Shown one piece after another: positions 1-13,400 of a DNA stretch of 64,000 nt; the stretch's first letter is position 1; each line of letters starts with the position of its first letter. This stretch comes from Camarhynchus parvulus. Lineage: Eukaryota; Chordata; Aves; Passeriformes; Thraupidae. The notes beneath the pieces are model-generated. The model saw nothing but the letters and a program-made list of their open reading frames with translations. It had not been told where the DNA came from and made no database searches. The translations under genes were made by a program, and so were the position numbers. The DNA lies in contig NC_044574.1 of assembly GCF_901933205.1 (NCBI RefSeq), forward strand, positions 5,230,733-5,294,732, written 5' to 3'.

Positions 1-1565
1 CCTTCACTCCCAGCTATAAATCTCTCTGAATTATTCAAATTCTGCTAATAAATACATTATTAATAAAATACAGCATCAGCTGATTCTCCAGGGCATTTGC
101 TATGAAAAGAACCCAGATGCACTCACTAAGCCTGTGAGATTGTCACCTGATGTAAAGATAAAATTAAATGCTGCCATGAATTCTGAGCACTATATTCCAG
201 GCTGTTCTTAAACTAAGGTGGCTAAATATAAGCCCATTTTGAACTTTTTTTCTCCTGAGTTTTCTTCTGGATTTTTTTTTCCTTTCGAAAAATCAGATTA
301 TCCTTTACATGCCCTTTAAAGCTCTTGCTTAGGTACAATTTTTAATCTGCATACTGGTAATATACACAAGAAATGGCATAAGAATAGAACTTTTTTTCTT
401 CCAAAGTTCCAGTAAAGTGATCAGGAGACAAGCCCAAGTTCTTAGGCTGATCCAAAAGAAGGCTCAGATGACTTTGGGGCAGATCTAAGCAATGATCTTT
501 AAAACATCTGTGATCTACCACCCCTAGAGGCTTTTAAATTGTATTTTCTGAGTGATTTTTTTTATTTTATGTACAAGCATAAATGCCTTAATCTTGTGAA
601 GACCAAATATCCCATAAATGGCTTTGGTATAGAAAGATTTCACATCATTTACAAACTCAGAGGTTTTGATTTAATTAAAGTGTACTTAACTATTCCAAGT
701 GGAGACAATATTTTTTTTTATTATTAGGATATCTGCACTATAAAAATGGTGATCCTTTATTGTTAGCAATGAAAATTATCTTTCAGCACACAGCTCTCCA
801 GGCTCCAGTGTACACAGAAAGTGAAATTTGAATGATTATAATGTTGCCATAGTCTGATATTTAAGAATGGTTGGTAAAATCTGAAATTTCTTAACATCTT
901 AGGAGGAAAACTTCTGTCGATGTCTACTTAAATTTACAAAAAATTACAAAAATTCAGGTGAAGGATGTCAGAGAGTAAAAGAGAACAGGAGGGAGGATGG
1001 AGAGCAGGGGATCTGATCTACCGCTACTGTCAGTGACCAACATTGTGACCATGGATATTTCTCCTTATTTTCTTTTTTATCCATTTTTGCCTGAGTTGAT
1101 AAATCCTTCCAGGTCACTGACAGGTGGCAACATTTAGTCTTGTTCATCCATTTCCACACCAGCCATGATATTTTGGGGTTATCCAGAATGGCAGCAGGGG
1201 ATGAGCCTGTTCAGCTGGGGAGATTTACAAGGAGCAGAAGCCCCTTGGCTGGATGTTATCTGGAAATCTGGATGTCTTCTGCAGGTTGTTTCTACTCAAT
1301 TCCCTGAAACAGGAAAATGGATTTGTCACTAGTCAGGTCAGCAAAATGGGAGATTCATTAAAAGATAATGTGGCAGGATGGAGCTAACAGCAAACAAGGA
1401 CAAAATGGATGTTGTAAGATATTATCTTATGAGACACAGGAGGCTTTTACAAAACACTCTGTGTTAAGATATTTTTCCATCACCTATTTTTGTCTCTGTG
1501 CTTTTGAAATCAAGCTCCATTAAGTTTTCATGAATCTTAGGACAAGTGCTGTGTTCTGCCAGGAG
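1..1565. other. Unique AT-rich DNA, no gene seen
   Basis: No recognisable transposon, RNA gene or plausible exon is visible. Open frames are under 65 codons and start and stop at random. Short A and T runs are the only low-complexity sequence. The strand and role of any host gene cannot be read from this stretch. Confidence 0.6.
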
Positions 1566-1994
1566 CTGTTACCTGGCAAATGGTGTGTAAAAAAAAAAAA
1601 AAAAAAAAAAAAGTAGAAATCTGGACAGGGATAACTACTTACTACAGCACATCGCAGTTTGTTAATTTATGAGGGGTTTTTAGTCCTCAATCCAGAGTTA
1701 GCTCATACCATATTTCCAACACAAATCACTTTAAAAAATTCTTGGAAATCTTAAATTAAAGAGTCATGGAAAAAAGACTCTGTTACCTGGCAAATGGTGT
1801 GTAAAAAAAAGAAAAATAAAAAGTAGAAATCTGGACAGGGATAACTACTTAGTACAGCATATCACATTTTGTTAATTTGGTAATTTATGAGGGGGCTTTA
1901 ATCCTCTATCCAGAGTTAACTTATGCCATGTTTCCAACACAAATCACTTTAAAAAATTCTTTGAAATCTTAAATTAAAGAGTCATGGAAAAATT
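1566..1994. repeat. Two-copy tandem duplication, period 214 bp
   Basis: Copy 1 starts at 1566 and copy 2 at 1780; both open with CTGTTACCTGGCAAATGG and close with GAGTCATGGAAAAA. They share the same order of landmarks: an A-rich tract, AGTAGAAATCTGGACAGG, a CCAGAGTTA block and TTTCCAACACAAATCAC. Copies differ by scattered substitutions, a small insertion around 1878-1885, and the A-tract: copy 1 has 24 uninterrupted A (1589-1612), copy 2 an A tract broken by G and T. The divergence suggests an old unequal-exchange or slippage duplication rather than an assembly artefact. No coding potential is seen. Confidence 0.95.
1589..1612 (+). repeat. Poly(A) run, 24 bases
   Basis: This is an uninterrupted run of 24 A inside the first copy of the 214-bp duplication. 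The second copy has an interrupted A-rich tract at the same place, so the pure run probably arose by slippage after duplication. No LINE or retrogene body lies upstream to make it a retroposition tail. Confidence 0.95.
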
Positions 1995-4900
1995 TCTCTT
2001 TTCCCAAACATGGACAAACTGCTTCCTTCCCAGTCCTGCTGACACTCATCTCACTCTTTTCTCTGGGCCCTTCATCTCTGTGACTGGTTTGGACCAGGAT
2101 CAGATGTCTCTCTGGAAGCCGCTAAACCAGCAAGAAGCCAACCAAGTAACAAAAAAAAAGAGAAAATTACCAAAAAAAAAGTAATTAGTCACACTTTTCT
2201 AATTGGCTTTCTAACTAATGTATTATAGTAAAAGTCTGGATCTACATTAACATGAATAAAATATCAGGCAAGGGAAAACAGATTGAATGATTTCATTTTC
2301 CAGTTTCTCAGGTGCCCATCTTTTTATTGTTTTAAAAATTACATTATTCTCTCCTCTCACGAGGAACTTGCACAGAAAAGTTCACCTGTGCATCAGAAAC
2401 CAACTCCAAGCCCTGCTGCCAACACACAAAACTCACTATCCTCTGCCTAAAATTGATTCAGCTCATACGTCCAGGAAAGTTCTGCACTAAGAGGAGACAA
2501 AGAATGACTTCCACCCTGAACAACAACAACAAAAAAAAGCCAGGTTATTTTCCTGAAGGGAAGGATGAATCCTCTGCATGATCCAGTGAACTGCACAGGA
2601 AGGAGGAGCTGAGAGCAGAGCAGGACACTCAGTTTGGTCATTCTGATGGATTTTAGCCATGGCTGCATCTTCCCTCTGCTGAGAGACAAATCTGGCAGTT
2701 CCCTGCTGGGCTGGGACCTGTTCCCATTGTTTCTCTCTAATCTGTGATGGTTTTGTTGCTATAAGGGGCTTTGCATGTTTCTCTCATGCCACTGGTTCTC
2801 TTTCAACAGCTTCTTCAAACACCCTGCACTCTTCTTTACAGGCTGCCACACTGACATCCTTCTTTACATGAACGTCAACTCTGCAGCTGCTGGCATCAGA
2901 AAGGGGAAAATAACTCAAAAAACCCTCCAAAGATAGGAAGTTCCCTTCATCCCCTTCCTGCTGTGATTCTCTTCCACTCTTCTGATGCTCACACAGGGAA
3001 ACACTCACAGGGTTTGCAAGAGGTTCTATGTATAGAAGGAAAAAATACTTCAATAACTTTGAGGCACTTTCTCTGGTAAAAATAGGCACAAGTGATACAG
3101 CAACTGTTTGTTCAAACAACACTGGGCATGTTTCTTTGGAGTGAAAATGATTAATCATTGGAACACTTCCCTTGAATCCTCCAGCAATGGTCTTTGCTAA
3201 ACTTCAAACTGAAAAACTATAGAGACAAATGTGCAAATGTATGAATATGAAATGAAAATCTGAGTATGGATTGGAAAGAGAAATTGTTCAGTGAAGAATT
3301 GCACTTGCAAACTCTTGATCTTCTGGGGTTTTTTTATCCCAAACTGCTGTATTAAATCTGTGGAGCATCAGCTAGGAATTACCAGCAGGTAAATAAGAAA
3401 AATATGTTATTCATAGTTTTAAACTTCCTACAAGGGGAACTTTTCTGTGCTGAAAAATACACAGGGAGTGTGCAAATCCCTGTGACTGGAAAACACTGGA
3501 CACACAGGCAGGAAATGGCTCCTTTTGCCATCTCAGTTGTTTTCTGAATAATTCCAGCTATTGAAAAAAACCAACACAAAACCAACAAATACACTAAATA
3601 TGAATCTCAGCCTCCATTCAAAGCAGAGACCTATCCCTTAGCTACAACAGCAAAGATTGAAAATATCAACAGAGTGGAATCCAGAAATCAAAGCACAAAT
3701 GGTATTTTCACTTTCCACCTTAAGTCATTTCAGTCCACTAACCCAAGTTAGTTGCCATTAACCCATTTTCCAGCACTAGACAAAAATGTTTTCTATCCAG
3801 CCAGTAACATGTATCTATTTTATAATTTTTATTAGTATATCATAGTCAGATTTAGTGGAGCAGCCAACTGGATAATTTGGTATGTAACTCCTTGTTGTAG
3901 TCTATTTCTGCAGGAAGTCTTTTCCCCTTCTTTCTCTCCAACAAGAAAAAAGATCACAGAGGTTTAATTTTCCCTCTTCCCCCCACTTCATATCCTGAGC
4001 ATGATGCCAAAAGTCTGGAATATCCCTTTGGTCACTTGGGGTCCCTGTCCTGGCTGTGTCTCCTCCCAGGCACCCCCAGCCCTCCCCAGCCTGGCTGCAG
4101 GAAAAGCAGAAAAGGCTCTGCCTCTGTGTGATCCTGCCACAACAAAAACATCTCTGTATCATCAACCCTGTGCTCAGCACAAACCCAAACCACAGCCCCA
4201 CACCAGGTTAACTCCACCCCAGCCAAAACCAGCACTTGCAGTCAGGTTGGTGGTTGGTTTTATTGCCTTGATTATTTTTTTTCGCCATCTCACAGTTGTT
4301 CACAGAGATGAGAAAGGAACTCACTGTGCGTCTCATACACAGCCAAATATTTTGGTTCTTCTCCCAGAACTGAATCCCCAGCACTGCTGTGAAGCAGCTG
4401 GGAGCTGGAGGTGCAATCTTGGTCCTGGTGTGGCAGGGAGCACACAAAGCAGCCCAGCTTGGGGTCTCAGATTCCTGGAGCTGCTCTGAGGAACTCGCAA
4501 TCCAGGGCAGGTTTTTACCTGCTGAGGGGCTCATTATTGCAGTCACCTTTTCTGTCCTAAAAAATCTTCAGCTCTGCATTGCTCTTGTGCTTCTCTCTGC
4601 TTTAACTCACTCCTGTCTTAATCTCCCTCTTTGTCTCCCAGGTTTTTTACATTATTTCTACTTTCTTTTCTTTTTGTCCTTAAAGTCTTCTGCAGAAAAA
4701 AATGACAATTTACACTCAAAATATGTGTTCCATAATTCTATAGGATAGGATGTAGCTTGGCACAACCACTGGGAAGGTCAAGGATTGTAGATTAATTTCT
4801 TCTACTTAACTGCAGTTTAAGCTCTCACTGTATTTGTGTTCAGAGCTGGTACAACTGGAGAAGGAAGACCTCCCATCTCCAGTCAAATAAAATGATAGAT

Positions 4901-7900
4901 GACAGAGATAATGAAATGAAAGTATCAAAATTCAGTTATGTCCATTTGCATATTTTAGCATAAACAGACTGGTGCACATGCTGTTTTGCAATCTTTATAA
5001 TACATCCAATGTCTTACATTAAAAATTAAAGAAAAATTATCTTTTACTACCACAACCTAGGATGTTTATGTTATTTGTAAACTTTGCCTGAGCTTCAAAT
5101 GCAGCTACTATCTAATTTCTCTTTTCTTACCAAATTTTGAAAGTGCTTGTTGCTGCACAGATGCGGAAAGCTCACTCAGTATGAACATATGTGGTAATAT
5201 ATTTCCACATCATCACTATCTCAGTGTCCTAAATACACAGCTGTGACAACCCACACATCCTCAGCCTGGAGACGTGGAGGACCATGGCTGGAGAAAGTAG
5301 AATGGGAAGAGATGAATGGGACAGGAAGGACCCCATGCCTCACATACACAATCTTTTAATAATCTTTTGTAGAAAAAAGAAAAAGAAATCAGAGAGCTCA
5401 AGGATGTGAACATCCAGAACCTTTGTTTTCATTGCTGTATTGCAGCTGACACTCCAGATGCAAAACTTCTGTTTTCAGGCTTATATTTGAGATGGCCAAC
5501 ATGCCATCCAGACAGTGTTTCTATGCCTTGCAATAAGGAAAAAAAAGAAACATGGCAAGTAAAAAGTTCAAATCCAAGTCTAGCAGCTAAAAATCCCAGC
5601 TTTTCACCTAAAAGTAAAAAAGCTTTTCAAAGCCACAAAGAGGTCTTGCATGACAGGTTTTACAATCTAAATAGAATTAAGAGATAGGAAAAATCCTTTT
5701 CCAGCCTCCCAAGCTGTTCCATCTCTGTTATGTATTTGCTCTGACCTTGACAACTTGATTCTGGTTTTGTTCAGCTCATGTTTTTGTTTTGGCTTTTACA
5801 CACTGGTCTGTACATGTCCCCATGTGTGTCTGGTGCATCTGATAAGCCCTTTATCTCAAATCCTTTCATTATCACCATTCTACTGCTCTCTGTGATTAGG
5901 TATTCAGAAATTGATTCCCACTTTTGTCCTGCCCATTGCACAAAGATCCATTTCCAGCCTATTCAGTTTGCAGTTATGTATGTTCATTATTTTTCCACAG
6001 GGAAAATGCTGGGAAGAAACCACCTTTTCTTTCCATTGTCCCTGGTCAAAACCTCCTTTGAGATTTTCCCTTGTCCTGATACTTCTGAAAAATCTTGCTG
6101 GAGGTTCTGATGTGTAAGAAGTTCTGCCTCCCTTACAGAACAATAAACTACAAATATTTCCTTGTACTTCCCAATCTGCGTCACAGCCATTTATTTCCTC
6201 CAGTCTCCTGTAGAGATTAGACTCTGCTTTGGATCCACATTTTAGAAGTTCTTAAAGTCAGGTCCTGACTTGTGTGAAAGGTCGTAAGTGTCACCATGGA
6301 AATTATGAGGATGGATAAAAAGGTGCTGCTGCCTCACTCTCAGAGAAAGTTAAATCAGGAAGACAGCAAGTAACACATCAGTGGCAGAGCTGCAACTCAG
6401 CCCCCATCTTCTGAATCCCAAAATGGGCTTTCTGTATGAGAACAGCCTTTCTTGCTTACTAAATACGCATTGGAACTGTGCATTACCTCTCTCTGTGTTA
6501 TGCAGGGTGTGATTAGTCATGCTATGGGACTTTCACTGCCATTCCTTTCTGTCAGTGCAGAGGACTTTCTGTTCAACCCATTGCCCATGCTGCCTTTAAG
6601 CAAATGGAATTGTTCTGCCACTTTTCAGAGTCCTGCATTTATCATTCCAGGAGTCAAAAGCAAAAATAAACAACTTACCCCTTTAATCAATATGATGGCC
6701 AATTTTATTTAACCCACAGTCCCCTTCAATGTCCCTGCTCTCAAAAACGCTGAGCTTCTAGGGATCTTTTACCCATTTGGCTCTTCATTTTCCAGTTCCC
6801 TCGCTTCTTTGCTTGTAACAAAGACACATGTGTGTTGACGTCTGTAAAGATGCCCAAATTTAGGTGTATGATCTTATTTACCTGTTTCTCTTATTTTATT
6901 CACAGCTACCGAAGTGTCAATATGAGCAATGCCAGCATGTAACATTGGCTGTCTTGCTCTTACAGTAGTTTAGAAAACTATACATAGTGGTAAACTTTAA
7001 TAGTTTCAATTTGCCAGTAAGCTAAGCTTATCTGAAGAAATTTGGATTTGAATTTAGTAGTATTATTATTTTAGACCTGAAATCATAGCAAGCTTTTTTT
7101 TAATAAGAAAAAACTTTTCTCACTGTCAGTGATGACCTGCTCTGTGTTATTGTAAGACTTGCTTAAGATTTATAACATCTGTGACTGGATGAATTTTATT
7201 ATGTCTTTTTAATAACAGGCTAGATTAGGCAGAAGGCAGTCAGCCAGCACTTCTTGATGCACCTGCTCAGTCAGTTCTGTGCCCTCTGAGGCCTCACCAC
7301 TTGTTTTTATCTCTGGCAGTACCTATGCCCCATGGAGACTAATACACACAGAGAGAATCATAGCACTGATTAAGGGGTCTGAAAACACATTTAGGTATCT
7401 ACCTTCCAGGGCAGAATTTTATGGAGAACAACATGTTCTTTGCAAGCTGTGTTTCATAGCCCAGGATGTCACATCCCACTGGCACTCAGCTGGTGCAAAC
7501 TGGAAGGCTCCATTAAGTTCCCCATGGGGAGTTAAGCATTACCAAAGTGTGAGCTCTTAGAAATGAGGCAGCTCAGGAGGGCTGTCCATGTGAGAGTGAA
7601 AAGTGCATTTTTTTTGGTCATAGCAGGGGTGCTGGCAATTCAGCACTGTCAATTTTAAACTTGGATGGTGCTTTCCTGCCTAGTCTGTCTGCCCAAGTTA
7701 TGATGGATTATAATCATCCTCAGCTTGCTTGGTACCATGCAGACATGACCATTTTATAGACATTCGGATGTGCCTGTTCGTTGTGAAGGGGTTCCTGCTG
7801 CCTGTGGTGATGCAGAGCATTTCTCTCTGGAGTTTGAAATCAGGTGGAAGCACTAGAGCTGAGTGCATGCACAAACCCTCATGAATTAACCTTATTGCAC

Positions 7901-8689
7901 TTGGTGTAGCTCACTAGTAATGGCTAGGTAGGCTCCCACATCAAACACTTATGCAGGGCATAAAAGAGCTGTAAAGAGAAACTTTGGTGAGCACTTGGTG
8001 GGTACAAATATTCACTTCCATTTAATATAAAGTGATAAGACTCCCACAGCAGATATCTAGAAGTTTGGCATTTAAGTTGCACTAAATGCAATATTTCTGC
8101 ACTAATCTCAAGCGAGGGGGAAAAAATTAGATCAACTGGTGATTTGATTAACTTTTTTTTTTTTTTAAATATTTAATCAATCCCATACCAGTTGAGGCTG
8201 CTAAATTCTATTGCAAAGTTTGTCCAATAGATGTTCTATGCAATCTTTCAATTGCTTGGATTTCTGGGATCAATAACCCCTATGAAAGGCAATTTGTTCC
8301 ACTGTTCTCTTTTAAGTTCCAGTTCTTACACTAGAGCTAATAATCCTAGATATTTCTTCAGGCATATTATTTTCATAATTTAAAGCTGGGAAGTGCAACA
8401 GAAAAATATTTCTTGTGGAGAGTCACCAGCAAAAAATTTGCCAAAATTATATAAGTAATTAATCATATAAATAAATCAAAATTTTCTGTTGAAGAAACTG
8501 AGTGACAAAACTGAGTGGTAGGAATTTTTCTTTCACATAAGGCAATGCTTTACTTGTCTTCATTCGAGGTTGATGATATCTGCCTTAAACACAGAGAGAT
8601 ACAGATAATTTCCATGAGTTATTAATTGAATATGAGTATTTTTAACTAATCCATGAGACCATTGAGGTAGCTTTAAGGAAAATGAGATT
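1995..8689. other. Unique DNA, no gene or known repeat recognised
   Basis: About 6.7 kb with no CR1 terminus, LTR or RNA gene that I can recognise. It contains the longest open frame of the window (4001-4489 plus, 162 codons), which overlaps equally long antisense frames in a locally GC-rich patch (4030-4500) and shows no domain, signal peptide or codon-like pattern; I do not call it a gene. A T-run lies at about 8153-8166. Confidence 0.55.
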
Positions 8690-9040
8690 AATTTAGCGGT
8701 GGCAGTGGTCCTGAATACAATAGATGCCCACACTGTTAATTACCTCAGCCACAGTCCAGACAATGGGGCAAAGAGAACCTTCAGCCAACTTGCAGATTAT
8801 GCTAAATTATGGGAAGATGCTGAGATACCAAAATTTAGAGTTTCAGACCAACAGAGTTTGTTAGTCTGGAGCACTGATACTCAGGAGACAACTTGCAAAG
8901 TCCACCAAGGAGAAACTGAAGTTTTTCATGTGAGCTGGGAAATGCTCCAAAATCTTGCACAGAGCTCAGCAAAGCCTGGGAACTCCCTGCTGGAAAGGGC
9001 CTGAGAATTGCTGTGGAGGGAGTGGGAGCCAAAGATACAC
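8690..9040 (+). repeat. Possible old CR1 ORF2 relic (weak)
   Basis: The stretch around 8790-8850 (CAACTTGCAGATTATGC followed by GGGAAGATGCTGAGA) resembles the CR1 segment that encodes the reverse-transcriptase active-site region, with TTTGCAGATGA changed. It abuts a clear CR1 3' end on the opposite strand at 9041. The similarity is by eye and patchy, the 101-codon open frame at 8699-9004 does not preserve a recognisable protein, and ordinary unique DNA remains possible. Confidence 0.25.
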
Positions 9041-9268
9041 TCAGAATCAGAGAATCACAGAATCACAAAGTTGGAAGAGACCTTCAAGACCATTGAGTCC
9101 AACCCAGCCCCAACACCTCAACTAAACCCTGGCACCCAGTGCCACACCCGGTTTTTAAACACATCCAGGGATGGCAACTCCACCACCTCCCCAGGCAGAC
9201 CATTCCAGTACATTATCACCCTTCCAGTGAAAAACTTTTTCCTGATATCCAACCTATATTCCCCTTGA
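9041..9268 (-). mobile_element. CR1 LINE 3' fragment
   Basis: Read on minus, the element ends in CR1-type terminal octamers, seen on plus as AGAATCACAGAATCACA at about 9050-9066. This is followed on plus by GTTGGAAGAGACCTTCAAGACC and the typical run of CR1 3' sequence to TTTTTCCTGATATCCAACCT. Only the last 230 bp is present, as expected from 5' truncation during target-primed reverse transcription. No intact ORF is present, so it cannot move on its own. Confidence 0.92.
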
Positions 9269-10108
9269 AATATAGGTTAACGAATTTTTAGGTCAATAAT
9301 TTCCTAATATCTAGCCTTTTTTTCCCCTCTCATCTTGAGTTGAAGCATTTGTGAGGTTCAGGTCATTCCATGCAGCACAGGAAGAGGTTATTACTGGAGA
9401 CTGAAATCTGCACCCTCAAACTTTTAGACTTGGCTAGATAAGATTACCAGTTCTATGGTTCATGGTTACCCACAGTCCTACTTTGATTTAAAGGCTGAAG
9501 GTTTCTAGAGGTCCTTTCCAAACAATATATAAATAATTCTCTATCTACAACAGGCTCTGCAGCTCTGAGTTGAAGAGAGAATATTTCTCATTTAATGCAA
9601 GTCCCCAAACCTGCACATTTCAGGTCTGTGCACCAACCTCAGCTCATGTTCTAGGAGCAGAACAAGGCTGCCCTCACTGAAGCAGAAGTATTAGTTCAGG
9701 AACAACATTGTGCTGACATGACTGCTGAGTTTCTACATCAAGAGCTATTTTTTTTTTGCAGTTAAATTGAGTGTCTCTGCAGAGCACTGTTAGAAGAAGG
9801 CTTTAAAACAAATAACAGGCATTTCAGTCCACACTCAAAGCAGCAATTCCAGTACACAAAGTCTGTATAGTACTACACTAGCTTTTGTAAAAGAAACTAG
9901 AGTTTTGAGGCAGGAGCAAAATGTATGCAACTTCAAATTCAATTTGGACACCACTGATATAAATTTCTTTGCAGAGATATTGATAATAACTGCTTTATTA
10001 TTGAATATAATAAAGAGTTTTAACTGGTATTTTGGTTTATATCAGTATTGGAGGTTTATATCAGCATTTCTCTTTGAGATCTGAATTATTGTTTTCAAAA
10101 CAAGATTG
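9269..10108. other. Unique DNA between CR1 fragments
   Basis: No gene or repeat family is recognised. It is AT-rich near 9960-10100, with a short local repeat of TTTATATCAG (about 10036 and 10063). Confidence 0.55.
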
Positions 10109-10318
10109 ATCACAGAATCGCTAGGATTGGAAAAGACCCCCAAGGCTATCAAGTCCAACTTCCAACCAATCCCTGCCTTGCTGGCCAGACCAGACCACTG
10201 GTGCCACATCCAGTTTTGCCCTGGACGCTTCCAGGGAAAGTGACTCTACCACTTTCCTGAGCCACCCATTACAATTCCTGACCACCTCTCTCATGACGAA
10301 ATTCTTCCTGATGTTCAT
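10109..10318 (-). mobile_element. CR1 LINE 3' fragment, left arm of inverted pair
   Basis: On plus it begins ATCACAGAATCGC, then GGATTGGAAAAGACCC and CAAGTCCAACTT, and continues to GACGAAATTCTTCCTGATG, which is the CR1 3' region read backwards. It stops where a plus-strand CR1 fragment begins, so the two are joined head to head at their 5' truncation points. Confidence 0.92.
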
Positions 10319-10319
10319 G

Positions 10320-10497
10320 AAACACTGGAATATGTTGCCCAGAGGAGCTGTGGCTGCCCCATCCCTGGAAGTTCAAGGTCAGTTTGGGCAGGGTTCTGAA
10401 CAATCTGGTCTGGTGGAAGGTGGCCCTGCCCATAGCAGGGTGTGAAACAAAATGGTCTTTAAGGTCCCTTCCAACCCAAACCATTCTGTGATTCTGT
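10320..10497 (+). mobile_element. CR1 LINE 3' fragment, right arm of inverted pair
   Basis: It starts within the CR1 motif CACTGGAATATGTTGCCCAG, continues through GAGCTGTGGCTGCCCC and GGTCCCTTCCAACCC, and ends CCATTCTGTGATTCTGT. This is the canonical CR1 3' terminus in the plus direction, strongly 5'-truncated and non-coding. Confidence 0.95.
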
Positions 10498-13400
10498 AGC
10501 TGTGCGATTTCCAGCCAACCTTTTAGACTTTCTTTATTTTAAGTAAATAAGTCAAGACTTATTATGGTTCACATGTTAATTTGTGAAGGGAAATCTGTTC
10601 CTCCCAGTCATTCAGCCATTGTCACACTGCCTGTTTGATGCTCCAGAGTCACAGGCTTGGGGTTGGCTGCACATTAAACACTGTGGAGCACAGTTTCCAA
10701 GTTCTGAGCTTGCCATAAGGAAGAGATGCAACTTCTGTCGCTGCCCCCAAGGACTATTACAACATCCAGCAAGATGCCATGGATAAATAATGGGTTTTGC
10801 ACCACATATGTTAAATTTTACATTATCCTCAGAGGAGCTTACTGAATACATAGTTTATAAAGCTGTTAAATGCATAGCCTGTCTAAATCTTTCTTTAAGA
10901 CATGAAATCTTCCTGACTGAGTGTGGAAACTACTTACAGGAAACTCAACTGTTTAGCCATGATCCTCTGAAAACTGATACTCAGTTTTCAGTATAACAAA
11001 GGTTTTAAGCATATGAATGCTTCCTTATCTTCAAAGTAATTACTCTTACTTTTCATGTTATGCACAAAAGCTTAAAAGCTTAAAATCTTTTGTCAGTCAC
11101 AGTTCATCTCAGAAAGAGTTACCATTGTATTGTGCTTTACCTGTGAGACAGCTCTCACAGAAAGCAGAATAAGGTATTTCTTTCTCCATTTCTGCTTGAG
11201 CAGATAGTGGAAATGTTAAATATATGGTTAACTGCTGTAGCATACTGTAAAGATTTGGGAATACTTCAGTTTAGGACAGAACTCAAACACAACTTTTTTT
11301 CTGCAAGCCATCTGTATTTCTGTAATTGGCTCCTATCGACCCCTCAGAATGTGTTTTCACACTCCTCTAGGACTTTTACATTTCACTCAGTGGCCATGCT
11401 GACACCATTCTGCTGCAATAAGCCACAAGCAGGTCCCAGAGGACAGATCCTTACAGAGATCCTTATGGCACCACACAGCAGTCTGGATAGAGTTCCAGGA
11501 GTGCACTGAGGTCACTCACACACCTCTCAGAAAATGTGTCTGAGTAGTGCTGGCTGTGCCCTTACCACACTCCAGCTTCCCCCTGAAGGATGCGTTTCTC
11601 TGAAATATCTCACATGAGACCTGACCCTTTTCATTTACTCAATTGCTCTCCCCACACACCTCACCCCCAGCTCTCTTGAAGAGCCATGGAACCTCATGAC
11701 AAACTTCTAAAAGGGTGAGGCTGATCCCAGATGTGTTTACAGCCAGGATGGAGCTCTGCACCAGCCCCCAGCGAGAGCTGTCTGGGAAATTCAGTACAGC
11801 AACAAACTGCAGAAGCTTTGCTCCTTTCCTGACAGCTGTTTACTGAGTTTATAATCAAATGCTCCCTAGGGAGGAGCTCCATGAGCCAGCAGTCTTGGCT
11901 GAATAGAGGTTTTGTTTGCCAAAGAGCTCTGATTTGGTTGGCAAGCAGAAAAGTCAAAGCCAAAATAGGCACATAATCAATGCTGGTTGATAATCAGGAT
12001 CACAAGTCTCCTGAAGTTAGTGTAAGAAGTAAATTAAACTAAATTTTCTACATGTGGCTTAACAGGGCACTTTCAGCTACTCCCAAAATTTTGTCCAGCA
12101 GGTCCTGCTGTACTTAGACCAACTGACAGGCATGGCTTGTATTCTTATTTGTGTTAATTAACATTAAGGTGAATGAAAAGTCTGACCACTCCAGAGATCT
12201 CTGAAGGAATTCCTGCTGCAAAATTGGCCATTATGCTTAGATAAAAAAACCTTGTAAATAATCCATATCAAGTATTCCTGTAGATGCAGGAGGCTTTTAG
12301 GATATCACAAACCACTTCCACGTGGGCTATAGAGTGGAAGACTTTCCATTTTTGAATCTAAGAGGATAATAAGATTTTTCCAAGTAAAATATCTCACCTC
12401 AAAATTTCAGAAAATATTATAGGCACACAACTGTGTTTATATTTACTTTGACACACCAGAGATCACAATCCTAAATTTGGTCAAGCTTCTTTTTATTCAT
12501 TTCAATGTATTTCTAATCTCACGTGGCTTAGTCTGGCAGGACTTAAAACTGTTACCTTTGATGGTTGGCCTTTAAAATCAATTTTTATATTGTAGCCCAT
12601 ATGAGGCCAGCACTGTCCATGGTACATAAAGTGCCAATAAAGAGGTGAATCAATCTAAATAAAGCCCTTTGGGACTAATGCTAATTAAGATCAATGAGTT
12701 AAAGATTCCATATAAATATGTGCCAGGGATTTGTGTACAGCCATCAATTGGAATGGAATGGGTTGAATTCATAGTGTTTATCAGAATGATTGCCACACAC
12801 ATGCACAAAAAAGAATAAACTTATCAGAAATTTTGGGGAAAGATGCTACTGAGTGGATAGTGGAAGATCTTCCTTATTAAATTGAAAATAAAATTGAAAA
12901 TATCTACTATTAAGTGTATAAGACATGTATCTTGCCTTGACTATGACCTGCAGTCATTGCTGGTGACATTAGTAAAACACTGGACAAATGTTGAAACTAA
13001 TGATATATTTCCTTAGGAGGAAGAAAGGATGCTGAAGGAATGTTTTTGGGGTGAAGAACCAGCTGGGGGAGATCAAAGTTGTTAAAGAGTCTGAGATTTT
13101 AAAAAATCTTGCACAATGGGCCGACGAAGAAAAAATGGTTTACAACAATCACACAAATGGACTCCTTGAAATGATGGAGATTTGTCTTTTCTTGGAGAAA
13201 TGTAGACAAATTAATAATGGAAAGCATGTACTGGACCAGAAAAATAATGGTAAAATCTGAAATGAGATAAAAGCACAATGTGAGATTTACCAAAGTGACT
13301 GCTTGTCACTTCTGCAATTTGTTATCTTCCTGTTTCAGCTTCATTTCATAAGAGAAAAGGCTATTTAATGATTCAGAAAGGGGAAAGAGGCAATTGCACA

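Noticed and set aside
4001..4489. Longest open frame (162 codons, plus)
   Set aside because: It lies in a locally GC-rich patch where the opposite strand is also open, has no domain or signal peptide, and no splice or promoter context. It is best explained by chance.
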